64,000 bases of DNA from Lacrimispora sphenoides (GCF_900105215.1 NZ_FOIP01000002.1:1860001-1924000); one strand, 5' to 3'. Numbered from the stretch's first letter, positions 19,061 through 26,964 are shown. Translations and numbers: made by a program. The notes: generated by a model not told the origin, from the letters alone.

Positions 19061-20449
19061 ATGTCATTTTTATTTCGGCTTGTCGCAGTATGCCTTTTTA
19101 CCGTTTACAGTGTATCTTTTCTTCTTTATCATAGAAGGAATTTTTTGGTGAAGCGAAATCACTTGATATTCTTTCTGGTTTCTGTAGTCATCAATTGCAG
19201 CTTCAGTGCTGCTTGGGGATTGGCCATATCCTCACATTATGGAGCTTTGGCTCTCTTAATGATCGTTCTGCTGGAATTAAAGGTATTGTATCAAATGAAT
19301 CCGATGCAGCTTCTTTTTGAGAGCGGCTATTTTGTCGCAGTTTTATACTGGGGAAGAGGAATTGTATTGCCAGTCTTCGCTCTGATACTGAACCGTAATG
19401 TGCAGTGGGTAAGGCAAGACAAGTTTTATTACTCCATTGCATGGATTCTCTCCTTATGCGTGATACTCGTTTACAATATGCTTTTTCGCCATTTCATCGC
19501 TCCAAAAGCGAAGGTTCAAACGTTCTACCGCAGCAATGAACAGATCCGTTTTGTGGCTGTTTTTCAAGTTTGCCTTCTGGGATATCTGTTGTTTATCAAC
19601 TTGGGGCGGTATTATGGGGCGGATTTGCCCTGGTATAACATGGCCTGCATCATCTCCTGTATCATCTGTTTTGCTGCACAGGGATTGATCGTCAACCGGG
19701 GAATCAGAACCAGTTCCCTTTTGAAATATGAATTACATACAGAATTACAGCAACAGCAGCTCGAGAGACAATTGCGGCATTATAAAGCGTGTCAGAAATA
19801 TACCGAGAGCTTTCGGGCTTTCAAACAGGATTACAATTATATGATAACCTCTGTAAAATCTCTGTTATCCATCGGTGAATATCAGAAAGCGATAAGCTTG
19901 CTCGATACCATTCACGAGATAAATCATAAGCAAGTTCCGGTTCAACATTCCTATTCAAATAATATCCTCCTTGATGCTCTCCTGCAGGATACCGCAGATC
20001 GATGCGAGGAGCAATCCACCCAATTTTCAGCCAATGTCTATCTTCCCATCGGTCATAATATTTCTGAAACCGATATTGTCCGTATGTTTACAAATTTGTT
20101 CAATAATGCAGCAGAGGCTTGTGCAAAAGTCACCTCTGATTCTGATAGATTTATTGCCATCACAAGCAGATATGTTTCCTACAATGGCTGGCTGAAAATC
20201 GAAACAGCAAACTCATTTCATGGTAAAGTACTCATCCGTAATGGAATCCCTGAATCAACAAAGCCTAATCGGGATTTTCATGGACTAGGTTTATCAATCA
20301 TTGATGAAACGGCAACAAAATTAGGTGGTATAATGGTTATAGATGTAGATCAGAAGAAAATGATATTTAGGACAACGCTATTACTGCCTATTAACATACA
20401 ACGATGGAATAAAAAGGAACCCTATATCTGCCCGTCTTCCCCTGCGTAA
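19061..20449 (+). CDS. AgrC-like GHKL sensor protein lacking the phospho-acceptor His
   Basis: 462 residues. About six membrane helices (residues 1-225) precede a cytoplasmic coiled region and a GHKL ATPase domain, as in AgrC/ComD peptide-pheromone kinases. N-box NLFNNAAEAC and G-box HGLGLSII are present. The H-box reads FKQDYNYM where the family has F(R/K)HDYxNH, so the acceptor histidine is Gln. No response regulator or peptide gene is adjacent. It may be a pseudokinase, a remnant, or part of a heterodimer. Start ATG 19061 follows AAAGGAGGT. Confidence 0.8.
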   Translation: MSFLFRLVAVCLFTVYSVSFLLYHRRNFLVKRNHLIFFLVSVVINCSFSAAWGLAISSHYGALALLMIVLLELKVLYQMNPMQLLFESGYFVAVLYWGRGIVLPVFALILNRNVQWVRQDKFYYSIAWILSLCVILVYNMLFRHFIAPKAKVQTFYRSNEQIRFVAVFQVCLLGYLLFINLGRYYGADLPWYNMACIISCIICFAAQGLIVNRGIRTSSLLKYELHTELQQQQLERQLRHYKACQKYTESFRAFKQDYNYMITSVKSLLSIGEYQKAISLLDTIHEINHKQVPVQHSYSNNILLDALLQDTADRCEEQSTQFSANVYLPIGHNISETDIVRMFTNLFNNAAEACAKVTSDSDRFIAITSRYVSYNGWLKIETANSFHGKVLIRNGIPESTKPNRDFHGLGLSIIDETATKLGGIMVIDVDQKKMIFRTTLLLPINIQRWNKKEPYICPSSPA

Positions 20450-20944
20450 AACATGATCGCCAGAAAATTGTGCCAGAACCATTCTCTCAAATGCTGCTGT
20501 TACAAACTACCAGTTCATATGAGCCGTTTGAATACTTAGAGTCCACATCTCGTGGTTCAATAAAAAAAGAGCTCATTCAGAAAGCCAAATTTTAGGCAGT
20601 TGAACAAGCTCAATTGGGGAAAGCGATGCAATGATGAATTCGGACAAGTTATTTATCCATTTACCAACCGGACAAATCACCAGAATTAATATCTAACAAT
20701 TGTATTAATTATCATACACCAAATTTAATCCATATTATTTCCTAACTCCCTAAATGCGATTTATATGTATCGAATTTTGTGTTTTACTGTAAAATGGGGT
20801 TTTTTAATAAATCTTTAACGAAAAAAGCCAGGGATTATCATTAAATCCTCGACTTAAAATTTTATTATTTATTTTTTTAAGGTGCTGCTTTTAAGCGCTA
20901 TTTTATGATCATTTTTTGACGGGTAAATAAATACCAGTGAATCC
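20450..20944. other. Spacer with a possible coding remnant
   Basis: One plus-strand frame (about 20450-20595) reads as protein-like sequence ending in STSRGSIKKELIQKAKF and then a stop, but has no start or ribosome binding site. It could be the tail of a decayed gene; I do not recognise the family. The remainder is A+T-rich and empty. Confidence 0.3.
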
Positions 20945-20982
20945 AAAAAAATAATGTCCTGCGGTTTTCTCCACAGGACATT
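20945..20982 (-). terminator. Terminator of the tRNA-Leu minus-strand pair
   Basis: AATGTCCTG / CAGGACATT stem with a T-rich tail on the minus strand, downstream of tRNA-Leu(AAG). The stem sequence resembles the terminator at 2238-2272. Confidence 0.75.
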
Positions 20983-21003
20983 CTAATCAGGTTTAAATTA
21001 TAA

Positions 21004-21087
21004 TGCGGGAGATGGGACTTGAACCCACACGATCATACAACCACAAGATCCTTAGTCTTGCCTGTCTGCCAATTCCAGCACTCCCGC
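21004..21087 (-). tRNA. tRNA-Leu(AAG), minus-strand copy
   Basis: 84 nt, acceptor GCGGGAG / CTCCCGC, discriminator A, long variable arm. Anticodon stem CAAGA/TCTTG encloses CTAAGGA, so the anticodon is AAG. No encoded CCA. It differs from the plus-strand copy at 21382 by two bases in the variable arm. Confidence 0.93.
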
Positions 21088-21139
21088 ATGTCATATAAAT
21101 ATTGAAAACCACACAGCTATGACAATCTGCATAGTTTCA

Positions 21140-21223
21140 TGCAGAAGAAGGGACTTGAACCCTCAAGGTATTGCTACCACACGGACCTGAACCGTGCGCG
21201 TCTGCCAATTCCGCCACTTCTGC
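21140..21223 (-). tRNA. tRNA-Leu(CAG), copy 2
   Basis: 84 nt, identical to the copy at 2285-2368 and in the same orientation. It lies 52 nt upstream of tRNA-Leu(AAG) on the same strand, so the two are probably co-transcribed. Confidence 0.95.
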
Positions 21224-21340
21224 ATTTCGTTGTTATCTGTCGTAACAACAATAGCTATTATAGTATACATGCTCTTATATGTCAACAACATTTCTCCAAA
21301 TTTTTCAAATATTTTTTTTGTATATATTTTTCAAAAAATA

Positions 21341-21369
21341 TTGACAATTTCACTTTTAAGTGCTAAGAT
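21341..21369 (+). promoter_or_regulatory. Promoter of plus-strand tRNA-Leu(AAG)
   Basis: TTGACA (21341-21346), 17 bp, TAAGAT (21364-21369), with the tRNA 5' end 12 nt downstream. Confidence 0.8.
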
Positions 21370-21381
21370 TATGTTCGTTGT

Positions 21382-21465
21382 GCGGGAGTGCTGGAATTGG
21401 CAGACAGGCAAGACTAAGGATCTTGTGGGTGTATGCTCGTGTGGGTTCAAGTCCCATCTCCCGCA
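21382..21465 (+). tRNA. tRNA-Leu(AAG), plus-strand copy
   Basis: 84 nt, near-identical to the minus-strand copy 300 bp away, so the pair forms a large inverted repeat. Acceptor GCGGGAG / CTCCCGC; anticodon loop CTAAGGA (AAG). Followed by T-rich sequence. Confidence 0.93.
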
Positions 21466-21490
21466 CTTTTTATTATTTATATTTTTCCTA

Positions 21491-21518
21491 TTGACATATT
21501 TCCCTTTTCGGGTATAAT
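21491..21518 (+). promoter_or_regulatory. Promoter of tRNA-Asn
   Basis: Consensus TTGACA and TATAAT separated by 16 bp, 11 nt upstream of the tRNA 5' end. Confidence 0.85.
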
Positions 21519-21529
21519 AAATCATGTAT

Positions 21530-21602
21530 TCCTCGATAGCTCAGTCGGTAGAGCAAACGGCTGTTAACCGTTGGGTCGTAGGTTCAAGTCCTACTCGGGG
21601 AG
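21530..21602 (+). tRNA. tRNA-Asn(GTT)
   Basis: 73 nt, acceptor TCCTCGA / TCGGGGA with discriminator G. Anticodon loop CTGTTAA gives GTT. T-arm GTAGGTTCAAGTCCTAC. No encoded CCA; a T-run follows at once. Confidence 0.95.
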
Positions 21603-21642
21603 TTTTTTATTGCCAGAAAATATAGGGCACATGTGATTATAA

Positions 21643-21682
21643 AACGAAAAAGCGCAGGCATCTTTGTCTGCGCTTTTTCGTT
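21643..21682. terminator. Bidirectional terminator after tRNA-Asn
   Basis: 15-bp stem AACGAAAAAGCGCAG / CTGCGCTTTTTCGTT with A and T tracts on both arms; serves tRNA-Asn (plus) and the permease remnant (minus). Confidence 0.85.
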
Positions 21683-21701
21683 ATCCATTTATATATACGC
21701 T

Positions 21702-21905
21702 CTACTCCACCACTTCTGTCGGCTTTTCAATTTCCATTTTTTCCGGTAGTATGAGATTTAATACAAGGGCCAATACAAATACCACGGCTACACATTTTTC
21801 CGCAAATACATCCTGAATGATTTCCGGGAATATATGAAAAATTTCCGGTATTAAGGTAAATCCAATACCAACACTGAGCGATAACGAAAAAAATATTTTA
21901 GCTTT
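21702..21905 (-). pseudogene. C-terminal remnant of an NCS2-type nucleobase permease
   Basis: About 68 codons resembling the last two helices and tail of xanthine/uracil permeases (VGIGFTLIPEIF, then a hydrophobic helix ending in LNLILPEK). The rest of the roughly 430-residue protein is missing. The upstream end merges with a TAGCCCC/GGGGCTA hairpin (21918-21945), and no ribosome binding site is seen. Family assignment rests on a short stretch. Confidence 0.55.
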
Positions 21906-22114
21906 TCCCCAACACAATAGCCCCAAAGACAAAATCTCGGGGCTAATTTATCGTTAAGATTTTATACTATTTGCTTTTCACCTGTAGGCAATCATATTAC
22001 TAAGTGTACATAACCGTCCTAAAAGATGGCATACAAACGCCTATTGCAGCGCCACATTCCAAATCAGAAACCCTCAGCCTCTTGGAGCACTTTTCTTACT
22101 CTACATTCATTTCA

Positions 22115-22306
22115 TTAACAGTCATCATCACCGCGCCAGCGGGAAGCGCTGTTGCAGCCATCCCGAAAACCTGCGCAGTAAGCTTCTCTTCTTTCCTTTT
22201 CACATTCATCTCTCTCAGTTTCGCAACAACATCTATTTTCACATCCGCAGTTATTGTTGCAACTACGCCTGCAGTTATTATTACAGCCGCCCCAAAAACA
22301 GCCCAT
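22115..22306 (-). CDS. Small cysteine-rich protein, probable late-sporulation (sigma-K) gene
   Basis: 63 residues, 13 of them Cys (about 21%), with MGCFWGGCNNNC at the N-terminus, a CCC triplet, then a charged ECEKERRE stretch. No signal peptide. ATG 22306 has AGAGG 7 nt upstream. The promoter (CACA, 16 bp, CATATAATA) fits sigma-K and is nearly identical to that of the second Cys-rich gene 540 bp away. Inference: a spore-coat or crust component made in the mother cell and cross-linked through disulfides. I know no family by sequence. The overlapping 72-residue frame starting at 22314 lacks these features. Confidence 0.7.
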   Translation of the reverse strand: MGCFWGGCNNNCRRSCNNNCGCENRCCCETERDECEKERREAYCAGFRDGCNSASRWRGDDDC

Positions 22307-22635
22307 ATTTGCACCTCTTTTATTATTTTATATTTTATTATATGGGCCCATTAGAAAAGATGTGAATGCTGCAAAAGATGACTTTGACAACGGCATTCAC
22401 TCAATTATGATATTTATATGTATTTGTTCTAACCCAATTTATAATGGGAAAGAAATGATTAATTGATGATTCTATATTTACTTTTGTGAGCCCGGAATAC
22501 CGAGAGCCCCGCCTTTATCAATTACTATTCTTCATTTTCCTCATTTTCTTCATATTCTATATTTTTCATATTTTTCATATACTTCAAAATCTTCGCGATC
22601 TCTATCTCGCCGGCTGCATTTTCTGCATCCGTCTA
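22307..22635. other. Spacer between the two Cys-rich genes
   Basis: Contains the promoter of the first Cys-rich gene. The minus-strand frames here show short runs of charged codons (for example EYEENEENEE near 22520) but no start or ribosome binding site. Confidence 0.35.
22336..22364 (-). promoter_or_regulatory. Sigma-K-type promoter of Cys-rich gene 1
   Basis: On the minus strand CACA (22364-22361), a 16-bp spacer, then CATATAATA (22344-22336). This matches the B. subtilis sigma-K pattern mACm-N16/17-CATAnnnTA. The -10 is about 30 bp upstream of the ATG. Confidence 0.65.
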
Positions 22636-22845
22636 TTAAAACCTCCAGTAAACTTCTTTAATTACTTGTCTGTTCCATTCGTCATGATCACATTCATGAT
22701 CGCGGTCACAATCACGATCACAGTCACGTTTCCATTCGCTTTCAAGCTCACGTTTGCAATCGCATTCACATTCACGTTTGCATTCGCATTTACGTTCACG
22801 TTTTTATTTCTTAATACATCTACATTTACAATCAAAACTACTCAT
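22636..22845 (-). pseudogene. Second small Cys-rich gene, interrupted by an in-frame TAA
   Basis: From ATG 22845 the frame reads MSSFDCKCRCIKK and then TAA at 22806-22804. It then continues open for 55 codons of the same character: alternating Cys and charged residues (KCECKRECECDCKRE, later DCDRDCDRDHECDHDEW), ending at TAA 22638-22636. In all 70 codons, about 12 Cys. GGGAG lies about 9 nt upstream of the ATG and a sigma-K-type promoter precedes it. The stop sits in an A-rich run, so a point mutation, sequencing error or recoding are all possible. The intact relative is at 22115-22306. Confidence 0.6.
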
Positions 22846-22878
22846 ATACCTATACTCCCATATTGCTGTGTTACAATA

Positions 22879-22907
22879 TATTATATGGGACACATAGACA
22901 AGATGTG
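22879..22907 (-). promoter_or_regulatory. Sigma-K-type promoter of Cys-rich gene 2
   Basis: CACA (22907-22904), 16 bp, CATATAATA (22887-22879) on the minus strand. It shares ACATCTT-x-TCTA and CCCATATAATA with the promoter of gene 1, while the genes' coding parts differ more. Confidence 0.65.
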
Positions 22908-23587
22908 TTAACGCTAAATTTGTGTATAACCACAGGTCTCAGTCCTGTAATAATTTGCATATTTATGTCGTATTTTCAGACATTAACACACAATCCACAA
23001 TTGTTTCCACATTATTGTGGATAAGTGTCGTTTTAAGTAGTCAATCGAATATTCGTAATCTGCTTCGTTATTTGTGGATCAATATGCGTATCCACCGGCT
23101 TGCCGCAAAGCGCATGTTCTAACCAATCGAATATGACGGCTTGAGCATACACCCCCCCACCCATCTGAAAGTGGCTGGATCCACCCTCTTGCTTTGTGAA
23201 CAAAAGATTTTCAAGGGTTGATATTACCTCATTGCAGATCAACCAGGTTTTACGGGCTGTTCCTTTACAAATATTCGTTACCTGTAGCTTTTTTTTTGGG
23301 CTCTGCCCACACCCGACCTCTAGAATTATTAGGAAAAAATCGGGCATATTATAATTACCGACGAAATAAGGAAATAAATGGGCCGGTCAGACAGTTGTGA
23401 TAAACTGTCTGACCGGTTTTCTTTTATAGATATTCATTTAATCGTTCTGGATAAAACAGCATCAACTGGCTGAGTACCAAGTCTCAAATCCGGTACCGCT
23501 GCGCCCATTTCTTTTTAACATTTCGTCTCTCATAATATTTTCTTTCTACAGGTGTCATTTTATCCCTTATTTCTCAAATATAGTTAA
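22908..23587. other. Gene-poor stretch with terminator
   Basis: No gene I can support. A 104-codon minus-strand frame (23033-23347) lacks a ribosome binding site and its product is unrecognised. A strong terminator lies at 23383-23427. An inverted repeat CCACAAT/ATTGTGG is at 22995-23020. Confidence 0.4.
23383..23427 (+). terminator. Strong hairpin with T-run
   Basis: CCGGTCAGACAGTT pairs with AACTGTCTGACCGG around a short loop and is followed by TTTTCTTTT on the plus strand. The gene it would serve on that strand is not identifiable. Confidence 0.8.
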
Positions 23588-24460
23588 TTATGAGAATATT
23601 CGACTTGGTGTATATATATTAACTACAGTTACTCCCGTATTAATAAATTGTGGACCTGTATCAAATCCCCTTAATGCAGCAATTGCCTGAGCCATACCCA
23701 AATAGCCCATTGTAAATGGATTTTGTACCAATGTAGCTTTTATAGTATTATCTCTTATCATTTCCTGAATTATCTCTGTGATATCAAATCCAATACCGAT
23801 AATATTTTTATCATTTTCTCTCAAAGCGTACCCCAGCCCTAACGTAGATCCTTCATTCGTTGAAAAAACACCAACAAGATTGGGATTGTCTCTTATATAT
23901 TTTTCCGTTGCTTGTTTTGCTAACTCTGGGTCACCATTCGTGTATATTGTTTCTAATATTTGATATCTGACAAACAATTTAAAATAATCGCGAAATCCCA
24001 TTTCCCGATTTACAGTCGTTCTGTTTTCAGGAGTTACCCCAATGATTCCTATTGAACCATATGTGACACCAATCTCCTCTAATTCGTAAAACATATTTTC
24101 TCCAGCTATCTTACCAGCTGTATAATTATCTGTAGCTAAGGTTATGACTGCTTCTTCAAACGCTGGTGCATCAACATAAATGATTTTTACACCCTTTGCT
24201 TTCGCTTCTTCAACTGCTCTTGAAATCTTTAAAGGATCACTCGCCGCTAACATTATTGCATCTGCTCCCGCTACTACGGCATTATTAAATATTTGAATTT
24301 GTTTATTTACATCTCTCGTTAAGGGGGCGTCCCATTCATATGTAACACCTAACATAGAAGCCATTTCTCTAGCACCATTATCCATAACCTTCCAAAATTG
24401 ATCACTTTTATCCATGGTTATTAAATAAATTTTATAATTCCCATTTACTATATGGTTCAT
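23588..24460 (-). CDS. Orphan sugar-binding-protein domain without signal peptide
   Basis: 290 residues covering a full Peripla_BP_4 domain (ribose/xylose type): IYLITMDKSDQFWK at the start, GADAIMLAASDP, STNEGSTLGLG and VQNPFTMGYLGM later. Unlike family members there is no signal peptide, lipobox or membrane anchor, and no transporter gene nearby. ATG 24460 has AGGAG 11 nt upstream; a GTG at 24517 would add 19 residues that also lack a leader. Either the export signal was lost or the protein acts in the cytoplasm. A relic of a lost transport or sensor locus is likely. Confidence 0.7.
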   Translation of the reverse strand: MNHIVNGNYKIYLITMDKSDQFWKVMDNGAREMASMLGVTYEWDAPLTRDVNKQIQIFNNAVVAGADAIMLAASDPLKISRAVEEAKAKGVKIIYVDAPAFEEAVITLATDNYTAGKIAGENMFYELEEIGVTYGSIGIIGVTPENRTTVNREMGFRDYFKLFVRYQILETIYTNGDPELAKQATEKYIRDNPNLVGVFSTNEGSTLGLGYALRENDKNIIGIGFDITEIIQEMIRDNTIKATLVQNPFTMGYLGMAQAIAALRGFDTGPQFINTGVTVVNIYTPSRIFS

Positions 24461-25088
24461 TTCTACAACATCTCCTATATTAATAATCAATTTTAGTATT
24501 GGTTCAATTACATTCACACCTGGTGCTGAAATTCAGGCTTTACAACAAGTGTTCTGATATATCACCGACTTGCATAAAGATTATATACTGTTATTAACAT
24601 TCGAATCTATAGCAGAAGGCACTTTAATACTCATATAACCGGCATAACTTACAGATTTGGAAGAATACACGGTTATTCAATTATATGCGAGGGGATTTCG
24701 TAATATTACTTCATTAAATTGAATAATGAGAATAGGAGCGCCCCATTATTCAGTGCCTTACATATGCTTCTAAGTGATTCGCATCCTTATAGTAAAAGAA
24801 TTTTTACTGTTCTTGAAAACGAAAGTTTGCTCCGCCAGCTATCATGATAGAGAGGACGCTTGTGTAGTTGACATAGATATCGTTTAGCCATGACAATATT
24901 TTTCCTTGTACAGTCCGAGCAGATAATCGCCCTTTTCCGTCGGTTCCATCATGTCAGCCTTTCGCCAGGATCCCCCTTCTGATCCACCCCCTACTTACTG
25001 TTTCAAATTAAAATGAGTGTCAACTTGACAAACATAAAATAATAAAGTATATTAGTAATATCTTAAATACTTATTTACGGAGGTATCC
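24461..25088. other. Gene-poor spacer with a short coding remnant
   Basis: On the minus strand about 24889-25000 reads SWRKADMMEPTEKGDYLLG and then ends with a stop after LYKEKYCHG; this looks like the last 35 codons of a lost gene. The rest is A+T-rich and empty up to the ferredoxin ribosome binding site. Confidence 0.3.
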
Positions 25089-25295
25089 ATGAACAAACCA
25101 ATTAAGATTGCCCTCGTCGGCAGGGAATGTGTAGCCTGCGGATGCTGTGTGGTAACCTGCCCCAAAGAAGCCATCAGCATTGATTCGGGGGTTATCGCCC
25201 TGATTGACAGTGAAAAATGTATCGGGTGCGGAAAATGCTCCAGGATATGCCCTGCTGCCGTTATTACTATTGCGGACCGGAGGATTATGGTATGA
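25089..25295 (+). CDS. Ferredoxin-like 2[4Fe-4S] protein
   Basis: 68 residues with two cluster motifs: C-VAC-GC-C-VVTCP (about 14-25) and C-IGC-GKC-SRICP (about 44-55), each the CxxCxxCxxxCP pattern of bacterial ferredoxins. Electron carrier in the cytoplasm. ATG 25089 follows GGAGGT. Its stop overlaps the start of the next gene (ATGA), pointing to a shared redox function with the membrane Fe-S protein. Confidence 0.92.
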   Translation: MNKPIKIALVGRECVACGCCVVTCPKEAISIDSGVIALIDSEKCIGCGKCSRICPAAVITIADRRIMV

Positions 25296-25906
25296 AAAAG
25301 AAATGGTATGATTTTCTCTGGGTCACCGAGCTGCTTTATTTGGTGCTTGGCCTGTTTAATATCCTTTTTGCATGGCTGGGAATGCTGTTTTTTGTGATCC
25401 CGCTGATAATTGCCTTCATGGGCGGTAACAAAACGTATTGCAACCGGTATTGCGGGCGCGGCCAGCTGCTTGGTTTACTTGGAAGCAGGCTGAAGCTTTC
25501 CCGTAACGCGCAGCCGCCCAAATTTCTGCGGAGCCGTTGGTTCCGGTACGGATTTCTCGCCTTTTTTATGACCATGTTCAGCCTGATGCTGATTAATACC
25601 TTTAAGGTCTTTAGCGGTGCTCCGCTGCGGGAAACAGTAACTCTCCTATGGATGTTTAAGCTGCCATGGAAATGGGCCGAGGTCAGTATGGTAGCCCCCT
25701 GGATCGCGCAGTATGCTTTTGGTTTTTTCGGGGTGATGCTGACCTCCACTGTACTGGGCCTTGCTACCATGGTTCTGTTTCGTCCACGATCCTGGTGTGT
25801 ATACTGTCCTATGGGGACAATGACACAGGGGATTTGCCAACTTAAACGAAGAAAGGAGTGTTCCGACTGTGGAAGAACAAGCGAAAAAGATAGCGGAGCT
25901 GCTTAA
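25292..25906 (+). CDS. NapH-like membrane Fe-S protein
   Basis: 204 residues with about four membrane helices. Two cysteine motifs, YCNRYCGRGQ (around 50) and WCVYCPMGTMTQGIC (around 170), match the 4Fe-4S membrane proteins related to NapH/NosR/CcoG. The family moves electrons between a quinone or flavoprotein and a soluble Fe-S partner; here the preceding ferredoxin is the obvious partner. ATG 25292 overlaps the ferredoxin stop and has GGAGGA upstream. Its 3' end overlaps the ArsR gene by 38 bp. Confidence 0.82.
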   Translation: MKKKWYDFLWVTELLYLVLGLFNILFAWLGMLFFVIPLIIAFMGGNKTYCNRYCGRGQLLGLLGSRLKLSRNAQPPKFLRSRWFRYGFLAFFMTMFSLMLINTFKVFSGAPLRETVTLLWMFKLPWKWAEVSMVAPWIAQYAFGFFGVMLTSTVLGLATMVLFRPRSWCVYCPMGTMTQGICQLKRRKECSDCGRTSEKDSGAA

Positions 25907-26153
25907 AATACTGGCTAATGAACATCGTCTGCTGATCCTGTGTGCGCTGATACAGGGGCCACTTACGGTAGGAGAAATCCATAAATTTACTCCAAACATC
26001 ACAGCCTCTGCGCTCTCACAACATCTAAACCAATTGAAAACATCTGGGATACTGGCTTCCGAAAAATTTGGTATGAATGTTGTTTACAGAATTCAGGACC
26101 AGCGCGTAATAGCCCTGATTGGCTCAATTAAAGAGCATTATTGCAGTGAATAA
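25869..26153 (+). CDS. ArsR-family transcriptional regulator
   Basis: 94 residues: one winged helix-turn-helix (KILANEHRLLILCALIQG, then ALSQHLNQLKTSGIL), typical of ArsR/SmtB repressors in length and layout. The canonical alpha3 metal motif ELCVCDL is absent, so metal sensing by that site is unlikely. The start is GTG 25869, with AAGGAG 10 nt upstream. It is the third gene of the ferredoxin operon and probably controls it in response to redox or sulfur cues (inference). Confidence 0.88.
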   Translation: MEEQAKKIAELLKILANEHRLLILCALIQGPLTVGEIHKFTPNITASALSQHLNQLKTSGILASEKFGMNVVYRIQDQRVIALIGSIKEHYCSE

Positions 26154-26512
26154 AAAAAAGTAATCCCAATAATAAAAGCCGTTCTGCTGGTTTACAATCA
26201 AGCGTTTCCGACATTGGCCGGCTTTTGCATTTAGGTGTCGAATTTATGCAATTAACAGGAAGAGGCTTCAATGCCTCTTTCTTGCTTTTCAGAAATTTCC
26301 TCTGGTTTAACCTACCTGGTCTGCTGAAATATTTCGGGTCACTCCCTATGCAGAAAACACACCAAAGATATTTGCTCCGGTTGTCACAGCAATTAACACA
26401 AATTCTATTAGGGTAGCTGTCTATAATCAAGAATCTATCTCCGTAACCATAGGACTTTGGATTCTTTCATATGGAAAATGATCATTTAATTACAAATAAC
26501 AAAGTATGGCGT
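26154..26512. other. Spacer with hairpin and coding remnant
   Basis: AAAAGCCG (26173) and CGGCTTTT (26220) can pair as a long-loop terminator for the ArsR operon. A plus-strand frame at 26311-26481 reads as protein-like sequence (VTPYAENTPKIFAPVVTAI and onward) up to a stop, but has no start; probably a relic. Confidence 0.35.
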
Positions 26513-26860
26513 TCAATTTCTAGGTAGCGGTTTAGTAATACTGTCTTTTAAATGAGGTGGTATTTCATAAGATGCTAGATGCTCATAATTTTGCAATGTG
26601 ACGGTGCCATTTGCATCAACAGTATAGGTGAGTCTATCATATCCAACAGGATTATGAGCGCCTATTTGAGGAAACACACCAATTCTTACAGTCAGGTAAT
26701 TTGAACTTGTGATATCAAGAATTTCATTTTCATAATTGTAGACCTCTAACTCAGAATTAAAATACTGACGATAATATTTGTTAATCGCAGAGGTTATACA
26801 AGGATTTAATAAGGATAAAATTAGTTCATCTTTTAAATTGTTTCTTGATAGGTTATTCAA
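26513..26860 (-). CDS. DUF3888-type protein
   Basis: 115 residues. The layout matches DUF3888: an N-terminal LKDELILSLLNPCITSAINKYY block, a central DITSSNYLTVRIGVFPQIG strand pair, HNPVGYDRLTY, and a short C-terminal extension. Family members usually have a signal peptide; none is visible here, even in the codons upstream. The start appears to be TTG 26860, with GAGGA 10 nt upstream. Function of the family is unknown. Upstream is the 22-bp-spaced direct repeat at 26965-27003. Confidence 0.65.
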   Translation of the reverse strand: MNNLSRNNLKDELILSLLNPCITSAINKYYRQYFNSELEVYNYENEILDITSSNYLTVRIGVFPQIGAHNPVGYDRLTYTVDANGTVTLQNYEHLASYEIPPHLKDSITKPLPRN

Positions 26861-26964
26861 TTTAAAATGTTCCTCATTATAATTAGAATTAATAGTATAT
26901 ATTAGTATAATTTGTTTTTATTACATTACGAAAAAATATTTTTTGCTAAGTTCTAAATGCGCTT

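Noticed and set aside
2285..21223. Genomic island with tRNA attachment sites
   Set aside because: No integrase or partial tRNA 3' end duplication; both tRNAs are complete genes with own terminators. Kept only as a recombination observation.
22486..22911. 141-codon plus-strand frame rich in Phe, Ile and Thr
   Set aside because: Antisense of the Cys-rich gene and its promoter; no ribosome binding site and composition explained by the opposite strand.
23033..23347. 104-codon minus-strand frame
   Set aside because: No ribosome binding site, no recognisable family, and low-complexity G runs inside; not supported as a gene.
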